Part shown: one piece after another, positions 57,222 through 64,000 of the stretch
Layout: every line of letters begins with the position of its first letter
Position numbering within the stretch: the stretch's first letter is position 1
Assembly: GCF_023015985.1 (NCBI RefSeq)
Contig: NZ_JALKAO010000003.1
Span: 124,001 to 188,000, forward strand
DNA from: Marivita sp. S6314
GTDB lineage: Bacteria; Pseudomonadota; Alphaproteobacteria; Rhodobacterales; Rhodobacteraceae
DNA length: 64,000 nt
Direction: 5' to 3'
Position numbers and translations under genes: made by a program
Notes under the pieces: model-generated
Told to the model about the DNA's origin: nothing
Databases searched by the model: none
The model's input: only the letters and a program-made list of their open reading frames with translations

Positions 57222-59546
57222 ATGGCCCTGTCCCGGCGCACGGGAACCCGGTTTCAGGCCTCGATCTGGCCCGGCTTTGTGGATGCGATGACCGGGCTCT
57301 TGCTGGTTCTGATGTTCGTGCTGACCATCTTTATGGTGGTGCAGGCCGTGCTGCGGGACACGATCACCGGACAGGAAAACGAACTTAACACGTTGTCGTC
57401 AGAGATTGCCGAACTGGCGGCCGCGCTGGGGTTGGAGCAGCAGCGCACCACCGCTCTGAACAACGAACTTGGTGCGTTGACCGCGACGATGGATGACACG
57501 CGCACACGGTTGACCGAACAGGAAGCGATTATCGCAAGCCTGTCGGCCACACGAGACCGTCAGGCCGAAGCCCTGACCGCCGCAGATGCGCGGATCGCGT
57601 CCTTTGAAGAGCAGGTCGCCGGGTTGCTGGCTGATCGGGATGCCGCCCGAACACAGATCACCGACCTGACGGCAGAGCGCGCCGCTTTGGCGGCGGCGCA
57701 GGAACAGTTGTTGTCCGAGCAGGAGGCGCTGAACCTTGCGCTGGCAATAGCCCGCAGCGAGATTGACGAACAGACCGAAGCGGCGCGCCTGGCGGCGGCG
57801 CAACGCGAGGCGCTGGATGCCCTGGTCGCCGATTTGCGGGCGCGGAACGCAGAGACGACAGAGCAGATCGGGGTATTGACCGGACAGGTCGCAGAGTTGG
57901 AGCAGGCGCTGAGCGACGAAGAGGTGGCCAAACTGGCCGAGGCCGAAGCGGCGGCGGCGTTGCGGGCGCGATTGGAAAACGCCGATGCGGAATTGACCGC
58001 GATGACACTGGCGCTCGAACAGCAAAGGGCCGAAGCGGAAGAAACGCTCACGCTTTTGGCGGCGGCGCGGGATGCAGAAGATGATCTCAACGCCCGTCTG
58101 GCGGCGGCGTTGCTGGAAGGGCAGGACACCGCGTCCGAGTTGCAATCCCGGCTGGATGCGCAGGCGTCGCAGATCGCTGCGCTGGAAACCGACCTTGAGG
58201 CAGCGGCGGTGGATCAGTCGACGCTGACCTCCCTGCAGTCGCAGCTGTCGCAAGCCCTGATCCGGGTGTCGGAAGCCAATGCGCTGGAGGCCCGTCTGGA
58301 AGAGTTGCGGGCAGAAAACGCCGCGCTGAGTGCCGATTTGACGGCCTCCGAGGACGAAACGGCGCAGACTGCCGCGACGGTGGATGCGCTGCGCCGCGCC
58401 TTGGCCCAAGCGCAGGCCGAGGCAGCAGAGCGTACCGCGCAGGAGCGGACGCTGGAGCAACAACTGGCGGCGGCGCTGGCGCAGCAATCTGTCCTGTCCG
58501 CAACGCTGGCTGCGGCGGAAAACAACCTTGCCTCGACCGGTGCCGAACTGGACGACACGCAATCGCAGCTTGAAGAGACAACATCAGCCCTGACGGAGCT
58601 AAGCAGCCGTGCCGCGACGGCCGAAGCGGCGTTGCAGGATGTGCGCGATCAGCTTGTTGCGGCGTTGGCGGCCAAAGTGGCAGCGGATGCGGCTTTGGAG
58701 ACCCGGCTGAGCGAAAGCGAACAGCGTCAGATCCTGTTGGAACAGGCGCGTGACCGGCTGAATGCGGAAACCGAGCGGGCCACAGAGGCGCAGCGTCAGA
58801 CCGAATTGCTCAACCAGCAGGTGGGCGCGCTGCGCCGTCAATTGTCGACGCTGCAGGGGTTGCTGGACGAGGCCGAAGCCAAGGACATCGAAGCACAGAT
58901 TCAGCTGCAGAGCCTTGGCAGCGAATTGAACACCGCGCTGGCCCGGGTTGCCGCGGAAGAACGCCGTCGGCGTCAGCTTGAGGAAGCCGAACGCATCCGG
59001 TTGGAAGAAGAGCGGGTGCGGCTGGAAGAGGAAAAACGCCGGTTGGCACAGGAAAGCGAACGGCTTGCGGGCGAAAACCAGGATCTTGAGCAATACCGCT
59101 CCGAGTTCTTTGGCCGCTTGCGCGAGGTGCTGGGCAACCGTGAGGGCGTTCGGATCGAAGGCGACCGGTTCGTGTTCTCGTCAGAGGTCCTGTTTGCCCC
59201 CGGTCAGGCCGGATTGTCCGTCGCCGGTCGCGCGCAGATTGCCAATGTGGCAGGGATCCTGCGCGAGGTGGCCGCCGATATCCCGGACGAAATCAACTGG
59301 GTGATCCGGGTGGATGGTCATACCGATAACGTGCCATTGTCGGGGCAGGGTGAGTTCTTTGACAATTGGGAACTGAGCCAGGCGCGTGCGCTGTCTGTTG
59401 TGCGGTATATGATCAATTTTCTGGGCATCCCGCCTGAACGGTTGGCGGCCAACGGGTTTGGTCAATACCAGCCTGTGAACACAGACGACACACCCGAAGC
59501 GCGGGCGCAGAACCGGCGGATCGAGTTGAAACTGACGGAACAGTAA
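57222..59546 (+). CDS. MotB/OmpA-type protein with very long coiled coil
   Basis: The 774-residue protein begins with a MotB-like segment, PGFVDAMTGLLLVLMFVL, whose Asp 21 is placed like the proton-binding Asp of MotB. About 580 residues of Ala/Glu/Gln/Leu-rich heptad-like sequence follow (about 50-627). A C-terminal OmpA-like peptidoglycan-binding domain (628-774) contains RVDGHTDNVPLSG and NRRIELKL. It pairs with the MotA-like gene 3 bases upstream. The coil is far longer than in MotB (normally under 100 residues). Twin hairpins follow. Function is unknown; wall-anchored stator is the best reading. Confidence 0.87.
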   Translation: MALSRRTGTRFQASIWPGFVDAMTGLLLVLMFVLTIFMVVQAVLRDTITGQENELNTLSSEIAELAAALGLEQQRTTALNNELGALTATMDDTRTRLTEQEAIIASLSATRDRQAEALTAADARIASFEEQVAGLLADRDAARTQITDLTAERAALAAAQEQLLSEQEALNLALAIARSEIDEQTEAARLAAAQREALDALVADLRARNAETTEQIGVLTGQVAELEQALSDEEVAKLAEAEAAAALRARLENADAELTAMTLALEQQRAEAEETLTLLAAARDAEDDLNARLAAALLEGQDTASELQSRLDAQASQIAALETDLEAAAVDQSTLTSLQSQLSQALIRVSEANALEARLEELRAENAALSADLTASEDETAQTAATVDALRRALAQAQAEAAERTAQERTLEQQLAAALAQQSVLSATLAAAENNLASTGAELDDTQSQLEETTSALTELSSRAATAEAALQDVRDQLVAALAAKVAADAALETRLSESEQRQILLEQARDRLNAETERATEAQRQTELLNQQVGALRRQLSTLQGLLDEAEAKDIEAQIQLQSLGSELNTALARVAAEERRRRQLEEAERIRLEEERVRLEEEKRRLAQESERLAGENQDLEQYRSEFFGRLREVLGNREGVRIEGDRFVFSSEVLFAPGQAGLSVAGRAQIANVAGILREVAADIPDEINWVIRVDGHTDNVPLSGQGEFFDNWELSQARALSVVRYMINFLGIPPERLAANGFGQYQPVNTDDTPEARAQNRRIELKLTEQ

Positions 59547-59559
59547 AGCGGCGCGGGGG

Positions 59560-59602
59560 CGTTTCGGTGGACCGAAACGTCTTGATGCGTCGACGCATCA
59601 AG
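59560..59602. repeat. Twin-hairpin repeat, copy 2 (MotB-like / M23 junction)
   Basis: A 20-base hairpin, CGTTTCGGT-GG-ACCGAAACG (59560-59579), is followed after 1 base by a perfect 22-bp palindrome (59581-59602, core TGATGCGTCGACGCATCA). It lies between the convergent stops at 59546 and 59622. It is the inverted counterpart of the copy at 52994-53036: same core, same spacing, but changed base pairs at four paired positions. Confidence 0.88.
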
Positions 59603-59621
59603 CGCCCGTGGAGATGACGGT

Positions 59622-60575
59622 TTAGTTGACCGTAACATCCGCGTGTCGCACCGCGAGGATCGTTTCGCCGCGGATCAGGGTGACGGTGCCGCGATATGCG
59701 CCGGTCGGCCAGCCGATGCTTGGTGGACGCCGTCCGAAGGCGCGGAACAACCGGGCCTGGTCTGCATCAAGCCGCGCGGTATGGTCAAAGACCAACCCGT
59801 CGGGGCCGGTCATCTGCAGTTCTATCACGTCGCCTGAATTGCCGTGAAAGGCGTAGCCATAGAGCACCATGGCCTCGTTCGGAGACAGCGTCGCGCGCCG
59901 GGCGACGCCGGATTGTACGTCTTCCAGATCCGGCACGCTGCTCGACACGGCTGCCGTAAACAAGCCGGCATCGGTGTAGGTGGGCGTGTCGCGCCACAGC
60001 GTTTCAAAGGGTTCGCCGCAGGCGTTGTTCTGGTCCGGTGCAAAGGGATCAACCACATCGTTGCCTTGCGTGATCGTCAGATGCAGGTGTGGGTAATTGG
60101 TGCGCCCGCTGAGGCCGACCTCACCCAGAACCTGCCCGGCGAGGACACGCTGTCCCGGCGAGACAAGGACAGATCCCAGTTTCAGATGACAATAGACAGA
60201 TTGGTATCCGTTGCCGTGATCAATGCGCACCGCATTGCCGCAATCCTGCCCCTGCAGATCGGTGCCCGGGATGTAGGGCTGATCCGGGCGCATGTCGCGG
60301 GTGGCCTGAACGCGGCCATCGGCAGCGGCGATGACGCGGACACCCTGGTCCATCTGTTCGAAACTGAGAAGGGCGAAATCCGTCCCGCTGTGCCCGTCGC
60401 GGGATTTGAGGCCGCAGCGATAGTCTGACATGCCGTCGGAGGGATCGGTGTCAGGGTAGTCCTCGATCACGCAGGTTTCGCCAAGCGTACAATCCAGCGG
60501 CATGCCGAGAAACGGCGCGTCCGCCACAATTGGTGTGGCGGACGCGAAGAAGATACATGTCAGTGTCCGGATCAA
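59622..60575 (-). CDS. M23 (LytM-type) peptidase family protein, secreted
   Basis: The 317-residue protein has a signal peptide (RTLTCIFFASATPIVADA) and a LytM domain. Its zinc ligands are visible as the His and Asp in DGHSGTDFALL and the HLHL motif (YPHLHLTI). Catalytically active M23 enzymes cut peptidoglycan cross-bridges. All expected ligands are present, so it may be active. The start is a TTG at 60575 that overlaps the clpA stop by 4 bases, so translation probably depends on clpA. It is convergent with the MotB-like gene. Confidence 0.88.
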   Translation of the reverse strand: MIRTLTCIFFASATPIVADAPFLGMPLDCTLGETCVIEDYPDTDPSDGMSDYRCGLKSRDGHSGTDFALLSFEQMDQGVRVIAAADGRVQATRDMRPDQPYIPGTDLQGQDCGNAVRIDHGNGYQSVYCHLKLGSVLVSPGQRVLAGQVLGEVGLSGRTNYPHLHLTITQGNDVVDPFAPDQNNACGEPFETLWRDTPTYTDAGLFTAAVSSSVPDLEDVQSGVARRATLSPNEAMVLYGYAFHGNSGDVIELQMTGPDGLVFDHTARLDADQARLFRAFGRRPPSIGWPTGAYRGTVTLIRGETILAVRHADVTVN

Positions 60576-62896
60576 TCCGCCGTCAGCAAGGGGGGTTTCT
60601 TGCTGGACAGGCGTGGATTGTCGGGACCTTCGGTGTCAAGCACCAGCTTGCCATCCTTGACCGACACCTTGACCACACCGCCTTTGGCGAGCTTCCCGAA
60701 GAGCAGTTCTTCGGCAAGCGGCTTCTTGATCTCTTCCTGAATGACGCGGCCCAAGGGGCGCGCGCCCATCTTGTCGTCATATCCCTTTTCCGCCAGCCAT
60801 TCGGCGGCGGGTTTGGTCAGTTCGATGGTCACGTTGCGATCCATGAGCTGTGCTTCAAGCTGCAGCACGAACTTTTCGACCACCTGCAGGATGACCGACT
60901 TCGGCAGCGGCGCAAAGGATATGACCGCGTCCAGACGGTTGCGGAATTCCGGCGTGAACGTGCGCTCGATGGCCGCCGTATCCTCGCCTTCGCGACGGTC
61001 GCGTCCGAACCCGATGGCCGCTTTGGCCTGTTCCGCCGCACCCGCGTTTGACGTCATGATCAGGATCACGTTGCGGAAGCTGACGGTGCGCCCGTTGTGA
61101 TCTGTCAAAGAGCCGTGGTCCATCACCTGCAGCAGGATGTTGTAGACATCCGGATGCGCCTTTTCGATTTCGTCCAGCAGCAACACGCAATGCGGATGCT
61201 GGTCGACGCCATCGGTCAGCTGGCCACCCTGGTCAAACCCGACATAGCCGGGAGGCGCGCCGATGAGGCGGCTGACCGCGTGCTTTTCCATATATTCGGA
61301 CATGTCAAAGCGCAGCAGTTCCACACCCAGCGTATCCGCCAGTTGCTTGGCCACTTCGGTTTTGCCGACACCGGTCGGACCTGCGAAGAGGTAGTTGCCA
61401 ATGGGCTTCTCCGGTTCGCGCAGACCTGCACGCGCCAGTTTGATGGCCGAGGACAGCGCGTCGATGGCGTTGTCCTGCCCAAAAACCACCCGCTTGAGCG
61501 ACGCTTCGAGATCCTTGAGAACCTCTGCGTCGTCCTTGCTGACATTCTTTGGCGGGATGCGGGCGATCTTGGCGACAACCGCCTCGATCTCTTTCGCGCC
61601 GAGTGTTTTGCGACGCTTGGATTCCGCTACCAGATGCTGTGCCGCACCCGCCTCGTCGATCACGTCGATGGCTTTGTCGGGCAGCTTGCGGTCATTGATA
61701 TAGCGTGCCGACAGCTCCACCGCTGTTTTGATCGCATCCGTGGTGTATTTGACGCTGTGATGTTCCTCGAAATAGGGCTTGAGGCCTTTGAGGATCTTGA
61801 TCGCGTCATCCACGGTCGGTTCGTTCACGTCAATCTTCTGGAACCGACGGCTGAGCGCGCGGTCCTTTTCGAAATGCTGACGGAATTCCTTGTAGGTGGT
61901 CGATCCCATGGTACGCAGCTTGCCGCCCTGAAGCGCGGGCTTCAGCAGGTTGGATGCGTCCATTGCACCGCCGGATGTGGCACCGGCACCGATGACTGTG
62001 TGAATCTCGTCGATGAACAGAACCGCGTCTTCATGTTCTTCCAGTTCGGTCACAACCGCCTTAAGGCGTTCCTCAAAGTCGCCACGATACCGTGTGCCGG
62101 CAAGCAATGCGCCCATGTCGAGCGAGTAGATCGTGGTATTGGCCAGAACCGCAGGGGTTTCACCGGACACGATCTTGCGCGCAAGACCTTCGGCGATCGC
62201 GGTTTTGCCAACGCCGGGGTCGCCCACCAGAAGCGGGTTGTTCTTGCGGCGGCGGCACAGCACCTGGATGCAGCGTTCGACTTCGGAATCGCGGCCGATG
62301 AGCGGATCAATGTCACCCTCACGCGACTTGGCGTTCAGATCTACACAGTATTTTGCCAGGGCGGATTCTTTCTGTTCGCCCTGCGGTTCCGCGGCCTGCA
62401 CCTCTTCCTCGTTTTCGGTGGCACCCGTGACCGGGCGGCTTTCGCCGTAGGCCGGGTTTTTGGCAACACCATGTGCAATGAAGTTGACCGCGTCGTAGCG
62501 GGTCATGTCCTGATCTTGCAGGAAATAGGCCGCGTTGCTTTCGCGTTCCGCAAAGATCGCAACCAGCACATTGGCCCCGGTTACTTCGGACCGGCCAGAG
62601 CTTTGGACATGGATCGCGGCGCGCTGGATCACGCGCTGGAAGGCGGCGGTTGGCACCGCTTCGGATCCTTCGATGTCTGTCACGAGGTTAGACAGATCGT
62701 CATCGATGTAGTCCACCAATGTTGTGCGAAGCTCTTCCGTATCGACGGAACAGGCCTTCATGACGCGCACCGCATCGGGTTCGTCAATCAGCGCCAGCAA
62801 CAGGTGTTCCAGCGTCGCAAACTCGTGTGATCGGGAGTTGGCCAGCGCCAACGCCGAGTGAATCGCCTGCTCAAGGGTATTCGAAAATGAAGGCAC
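60572..62896 (-). CDS. clpA: ATP-dependent Clp protease ATPase subunit ClpA
   Basis: ClpA unfolds substrates for the ClpP protease. The 774-residue protein starts at a GTG (62896, MPSFSNTLEQAIHSALALA) with AGGAG 9 bases upstream; a longer ATG reading is not family-like. In order: an N domain (1-150), AAA1 with Walker A GDPGVGKTAIAEGLA and Walker B VLFIDEIHTVIGAG, and AAA2 with GPTGVGKTEVAKQLA. It ends near SSKKPPLLTAD. The size and absence of a ClpB-style middle coil separate it from ClpB. The M23 gene is coupled at its end. clpS is not seen in the window. Confidence 0.97.
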   Translation of the reverse strand: MPSFSNTLEQAIHSALALANSRSHEFATLEHLLLALIDEPDAVRVMKACSVDTEELRTTLVDYIDDDLSNLVTDIEGSEAVPTAAFQRVIQRAAIHVQSSGRSEVTGANVLVAIFAERESNAAYFLQDQDMTRYDAVNFIAHGVAKNPAYGESRPVTGATENEEEVQAAEPQGEQKESALAKYCVDLNAKSREGDIDPLIGRDSEVERCIQVLCRRRKNNPLLVGDPGVGKTAIAEGLARKIVSGETPAVLANTTIYSLDMGALLAGTRYRGDFEERLKAVVTELEEHEDAVLFIDEIHTVIGAGATSGGAMDASNLLKPALQGGKLRTMGSTTYKEFRQHFEKDRALSRRFQKIDVNEPTVDDAIKILKGLKPYFEEHHSVKYTTDAIKTAVELSARYINDRKLPDKAIDVIDEAGAAQHLVAESKRRKTLGAKEIEAVVAKIARIPPKNVSKDDAEVLKDLEASLKRVVFGQDNAIDALSSAIKLARAGLREPEKPIGNYLFAGPTGVGKTEVAKQLADTLGVELLRFDMSEYMEKHAVSRLIGAPPGYVGFDQGGQLTDGVDQHPHCVLLLDEIEKAHPDVYNILLQVMDHGSLTDHNGRTVSFRNVILIMTSNAGAAEQAKAAIGFGRDRREGEDTAAIERTFTPEFRNRLDAVISFAPLPKSVILQVVEKFVLQLEAQLMDRNVTIELTKPAAEWLAEKGYDDKMGARPLGRVIQEEIKKPLAEELLFGKLAKGGVVKVSVKDGKLVLDTEGPDNPRLSSKKPPLLTAD

Positions 62897-62951
62897 GAGG
62901 GAGTGCTCCTTCTTTCTGCATTGTTCCGCAGGGTACGAAACAACTGTCATC

Positions 62952-62981
62952 TTATTATTAAAGTGTGGTTGTTACCGGCAA
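62952..62981 (-). promoter_or_regulatory. Tentative clpA promoter with inverted repeat
   Basis: On the minus strand, TTGCCG (62976-62981), an 18-base spacer and TAATAA (62952-62957) make a moderate sigma-70 match; a second TAATAA at 62955-62960 has 15-base spacing. The -35 sits inside an inverted repeat, GGCAAAG (62977-62983) and CTTTGCC (62997-63003). The rest of the clpA-gloB gap is AT-rich with no other call. Confidence 0.4.
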
Positions 62982-63052
62982 AGCTTCAAGTTTTTTCTTT
63001 GCCTTGACAGGTCACAACCGCGGGATTGGTGGCACCAGAGACTCAATTTGGG

Positions 63053-63820
63053 TCAGAAGTGGTCTTTCCGGGTCCGGATTTCAGCAAAAACATCAACCGG
63101 ATCTTCACCGATCATGTCGAGTTGCGCTTGAATTTCAGGGTCAGCGGCGCGCAGGAACGGGTTGGTTGCCAGTTCTTCGGCCAAAGTGCTGGGGACAGTG
63201 GGCTCGTTCCTGTCCCGTGCAGAATTTATGCGCGCGATGCGGTCTTTCAAGTCCGCGTTGTCCGGATCAATGGTGATGGCGAATTTTGCATTTGCCTGCG
63301 TGTACTCGTGTCCGGAGCAAATCACCGTGTCCGGATCGAGGGCTGCAAGCTTTTGCAGACTGTCCCACATTTGCGGCGCGGTGCCTTCAAAAAGCCGTCC
63401 GCATCCCAGCGCCATCAAGCTGTCTGCGGTGAAAGCATAGCCCGATCCGGGCAGCGAAAAGGCAATATGTCCGTTTGTGTGCCCCGAGACGTCCAGAACG
63501 GTCACCTCTTCGCCTCCGAACATAAAGACATCGCCGTCCGCGACCTCGCGGTTCAGTGGCGGCAGGCGATGAATGTCTGCGGTTGCGCCGGTGACCTTGG
63601 CATCATGCGCCGCCAAAAGACCGTCAACGCCGCCGATGTGGTCGTGATGGTGGTGGGTCAGCCAGATCTCGGTCAAAGACCATCCGCGTTTCGACAGTTC
63701 GGCAAGAATGGGGTCTGCCTCGGGCACATCGATGCAGGCAGTTGCGCCGCTTTTGGCGTCGTGCAGAAGATAGGTGTAATTGTCGGAAAGTGCAGGGATC
63801 GTGACAAGTTCGAGAGGCAT
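63053..63820 (-). CDS. gloB: Hydroxyacylglutathione hydrolase (glyoxalase II)
   Basis: Glyoxalase II hydrolyses S-lactoylglutathione to lactate and glutathione, completing methylglyoxal detoxification. The 255-residue metallo-beta-lactamase-fold enzyme shows LTHHHHDHIGG for the binuclear metal site, and CIDVPEADPI and VSGHTNGHIAF supply further ligands. The ATG at 63820 gives MPLELVTIPALSDNYTYLL, the usual start; a longer in-frame reading runs into the divergent gene. It is divergent from the partial methyltransferase. Confidence 0.96.
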   Translation of the reverse strand: MPLELVTIPALSDNYTYLLHDAKSGATACIDVPEADPILAELSKRGWSLTEIWLTHHHHDHIGGVDGLLAAHDAKVTGATADIHRLPPLNREVADGDVFMFGGEEVTVLDVSGHTNGHIAFSLPGSGYAFTADSLMALGCGRLFEGTAPQMWDSLQKLAALDPDTVICSGHEYTQANAKFAITIDPDNADLKDRIARINSARDRNEPTVPSTLAEELATNPFLRAADPEIQAQLDMIGEDPVDVFAEIRTRKDHF

Positions 63821-63896
63821 GGCGTTTTCAACTTTCGCGGTTACAGTTGCGGCGAGCGCGTTTTGCTGACCTTGGCCGAACAGAACGGAGGCCGCA

Positions 63897-64000
63897 ATGC
63901 ACCTTGATGTGCAGACCTTGCACAACTTCTATTACCGAAGCGCCATCGGTCGTGTGGCGCAGCGCGTGGTTCGGGATCAGGTGCAGGCGTTCTGGCCGGA
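63897..64000 (+). CDS. Methyltransferase-type protein, N-terminus only (cut by window end)
   Basis: The first 34 codons read [20 protein letters not shown] and continue [14 protein letters not shown] before the window ends. GGAGG stands 6 bases from the ATG. To my recollection, a SAM-dependent methyltransferase with this N-terminus lies divergent from gloB in many Rhodobacteraceae, and the sequence fits. The catalytic domain is not in the window, so function rests on context. Confidence 0.65.
   Translation, partial: MHLDVQTLHNFYYRSAIGRVAQRVVRDQVQAFWP

Noticed and set aside
57222-59110. DNA repeat array in the MotB-like gene
   Set aside because: The repetitiveness is at protein level (Ala/Glu/Leu heptads); no exact DNA repeat unit is visible.
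56028-59546. Zorya-type defence system (ZorA/ZorB are MotA/MotB-like)
   Set aside because: No ZorC, ZorD or ZorE-like gene is next to it, the long coil is in the MotB-like rather than the MotA-like protein, and the surroundings are housekeeping genes.
61097-62830. 577-codon open frame on the plus strand opposite clpA
   Set aside because: Antisense shadow of a confidently called clpA; no ribosome-binding site.

Overview
The window is 64 kb of chromosomal core sequence from an alphaproteobacterium, most likely a member of the Rhodobacteraceae (Roseobacter group). I base this on gene content and recalled family distributions: dnaK with an alphaproteobacterial heat-shock-type promoter, DUF1674, DUF2125 and DUF3035 proteins, the divergent gloB/methyltransferase pair, secA beside a ppiC-argJ-mutT run, high GC, and frequent GTG/TTG starts. 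I see no rRNA, tRNA, CRISPR array, insertion sequence or phage gene. Coding density is very high, and no gene-free stretch reaches 300 bp.

Layout. 1-4.2 kb: dnaK-dnaJ, then radC. 4.2-9.6 kb (minus): a substrate-binding/OmpA fusion, a membrane-anchored unknown, and secA. 9.8-12.5 kb (plus): ppiC, argJ, mutT and a 44-residue small gene. 12.6-18 kb (minus): rimP-nusA-ylxR-infB behind a candidate attenuated leader. 18-21.2 kb: zinc uptake, with zur-znuC-znuB divergent from znuA across a Zur box. 21.2-27.1 kb (minus): tamA-tamB. 27.2-33.8 kb: small secreted and membrane unknowns, cysQ-like, pmbA, a phosphodiester glycosidase, rbfA, dapB and DUF1674. 33.8-42.5 kb (plus): rsmB-like, a heparinase-like gene, purH, lspA, a DUF3035 lipoprotein and two M16 peptidases. 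42.5-51.2 kb: dapA, a lytic transglycosylase, a DMT exporter, the split halves of MnmC, a MocR regulator and a solute-binding protein. 51.3-59.5 kb: panB-panC, an M20 deacylase, DUF2125, a gamma-glutamylcyclotransferase and a MotA/MotB-like pair. 59.6-64 kb (minus): an M23 peptidase, clpA and gloB, with a divergent methyltransferase cut by the window end.

The main themes are protein quality control and secretion (DnaKJ, SecA, PpiC, ClpA, LspA, TamAB, M16 pair), transcription and translation factors (RimP, NusA, IF2, RbfA, RsmB), envelope and peptidoglycan work (lytic transglycosylase, M23, OmpA-domain proteins, DapA/DapB), zinc homeostasis and tRNA modification. The most interesting non-coding signals are a repeated twin-hairpin element between convergent genes whose two copies differ by compensatory base pairs, a promoter-then-terminator leader before rimP, and a pair of 16-bp palindromes before the M16 genes. 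The least familiar proteins are a MotB-like protein with about 580 residues of predicted coiled coil and a membrane protein ending in an OmpR-like winged helix.
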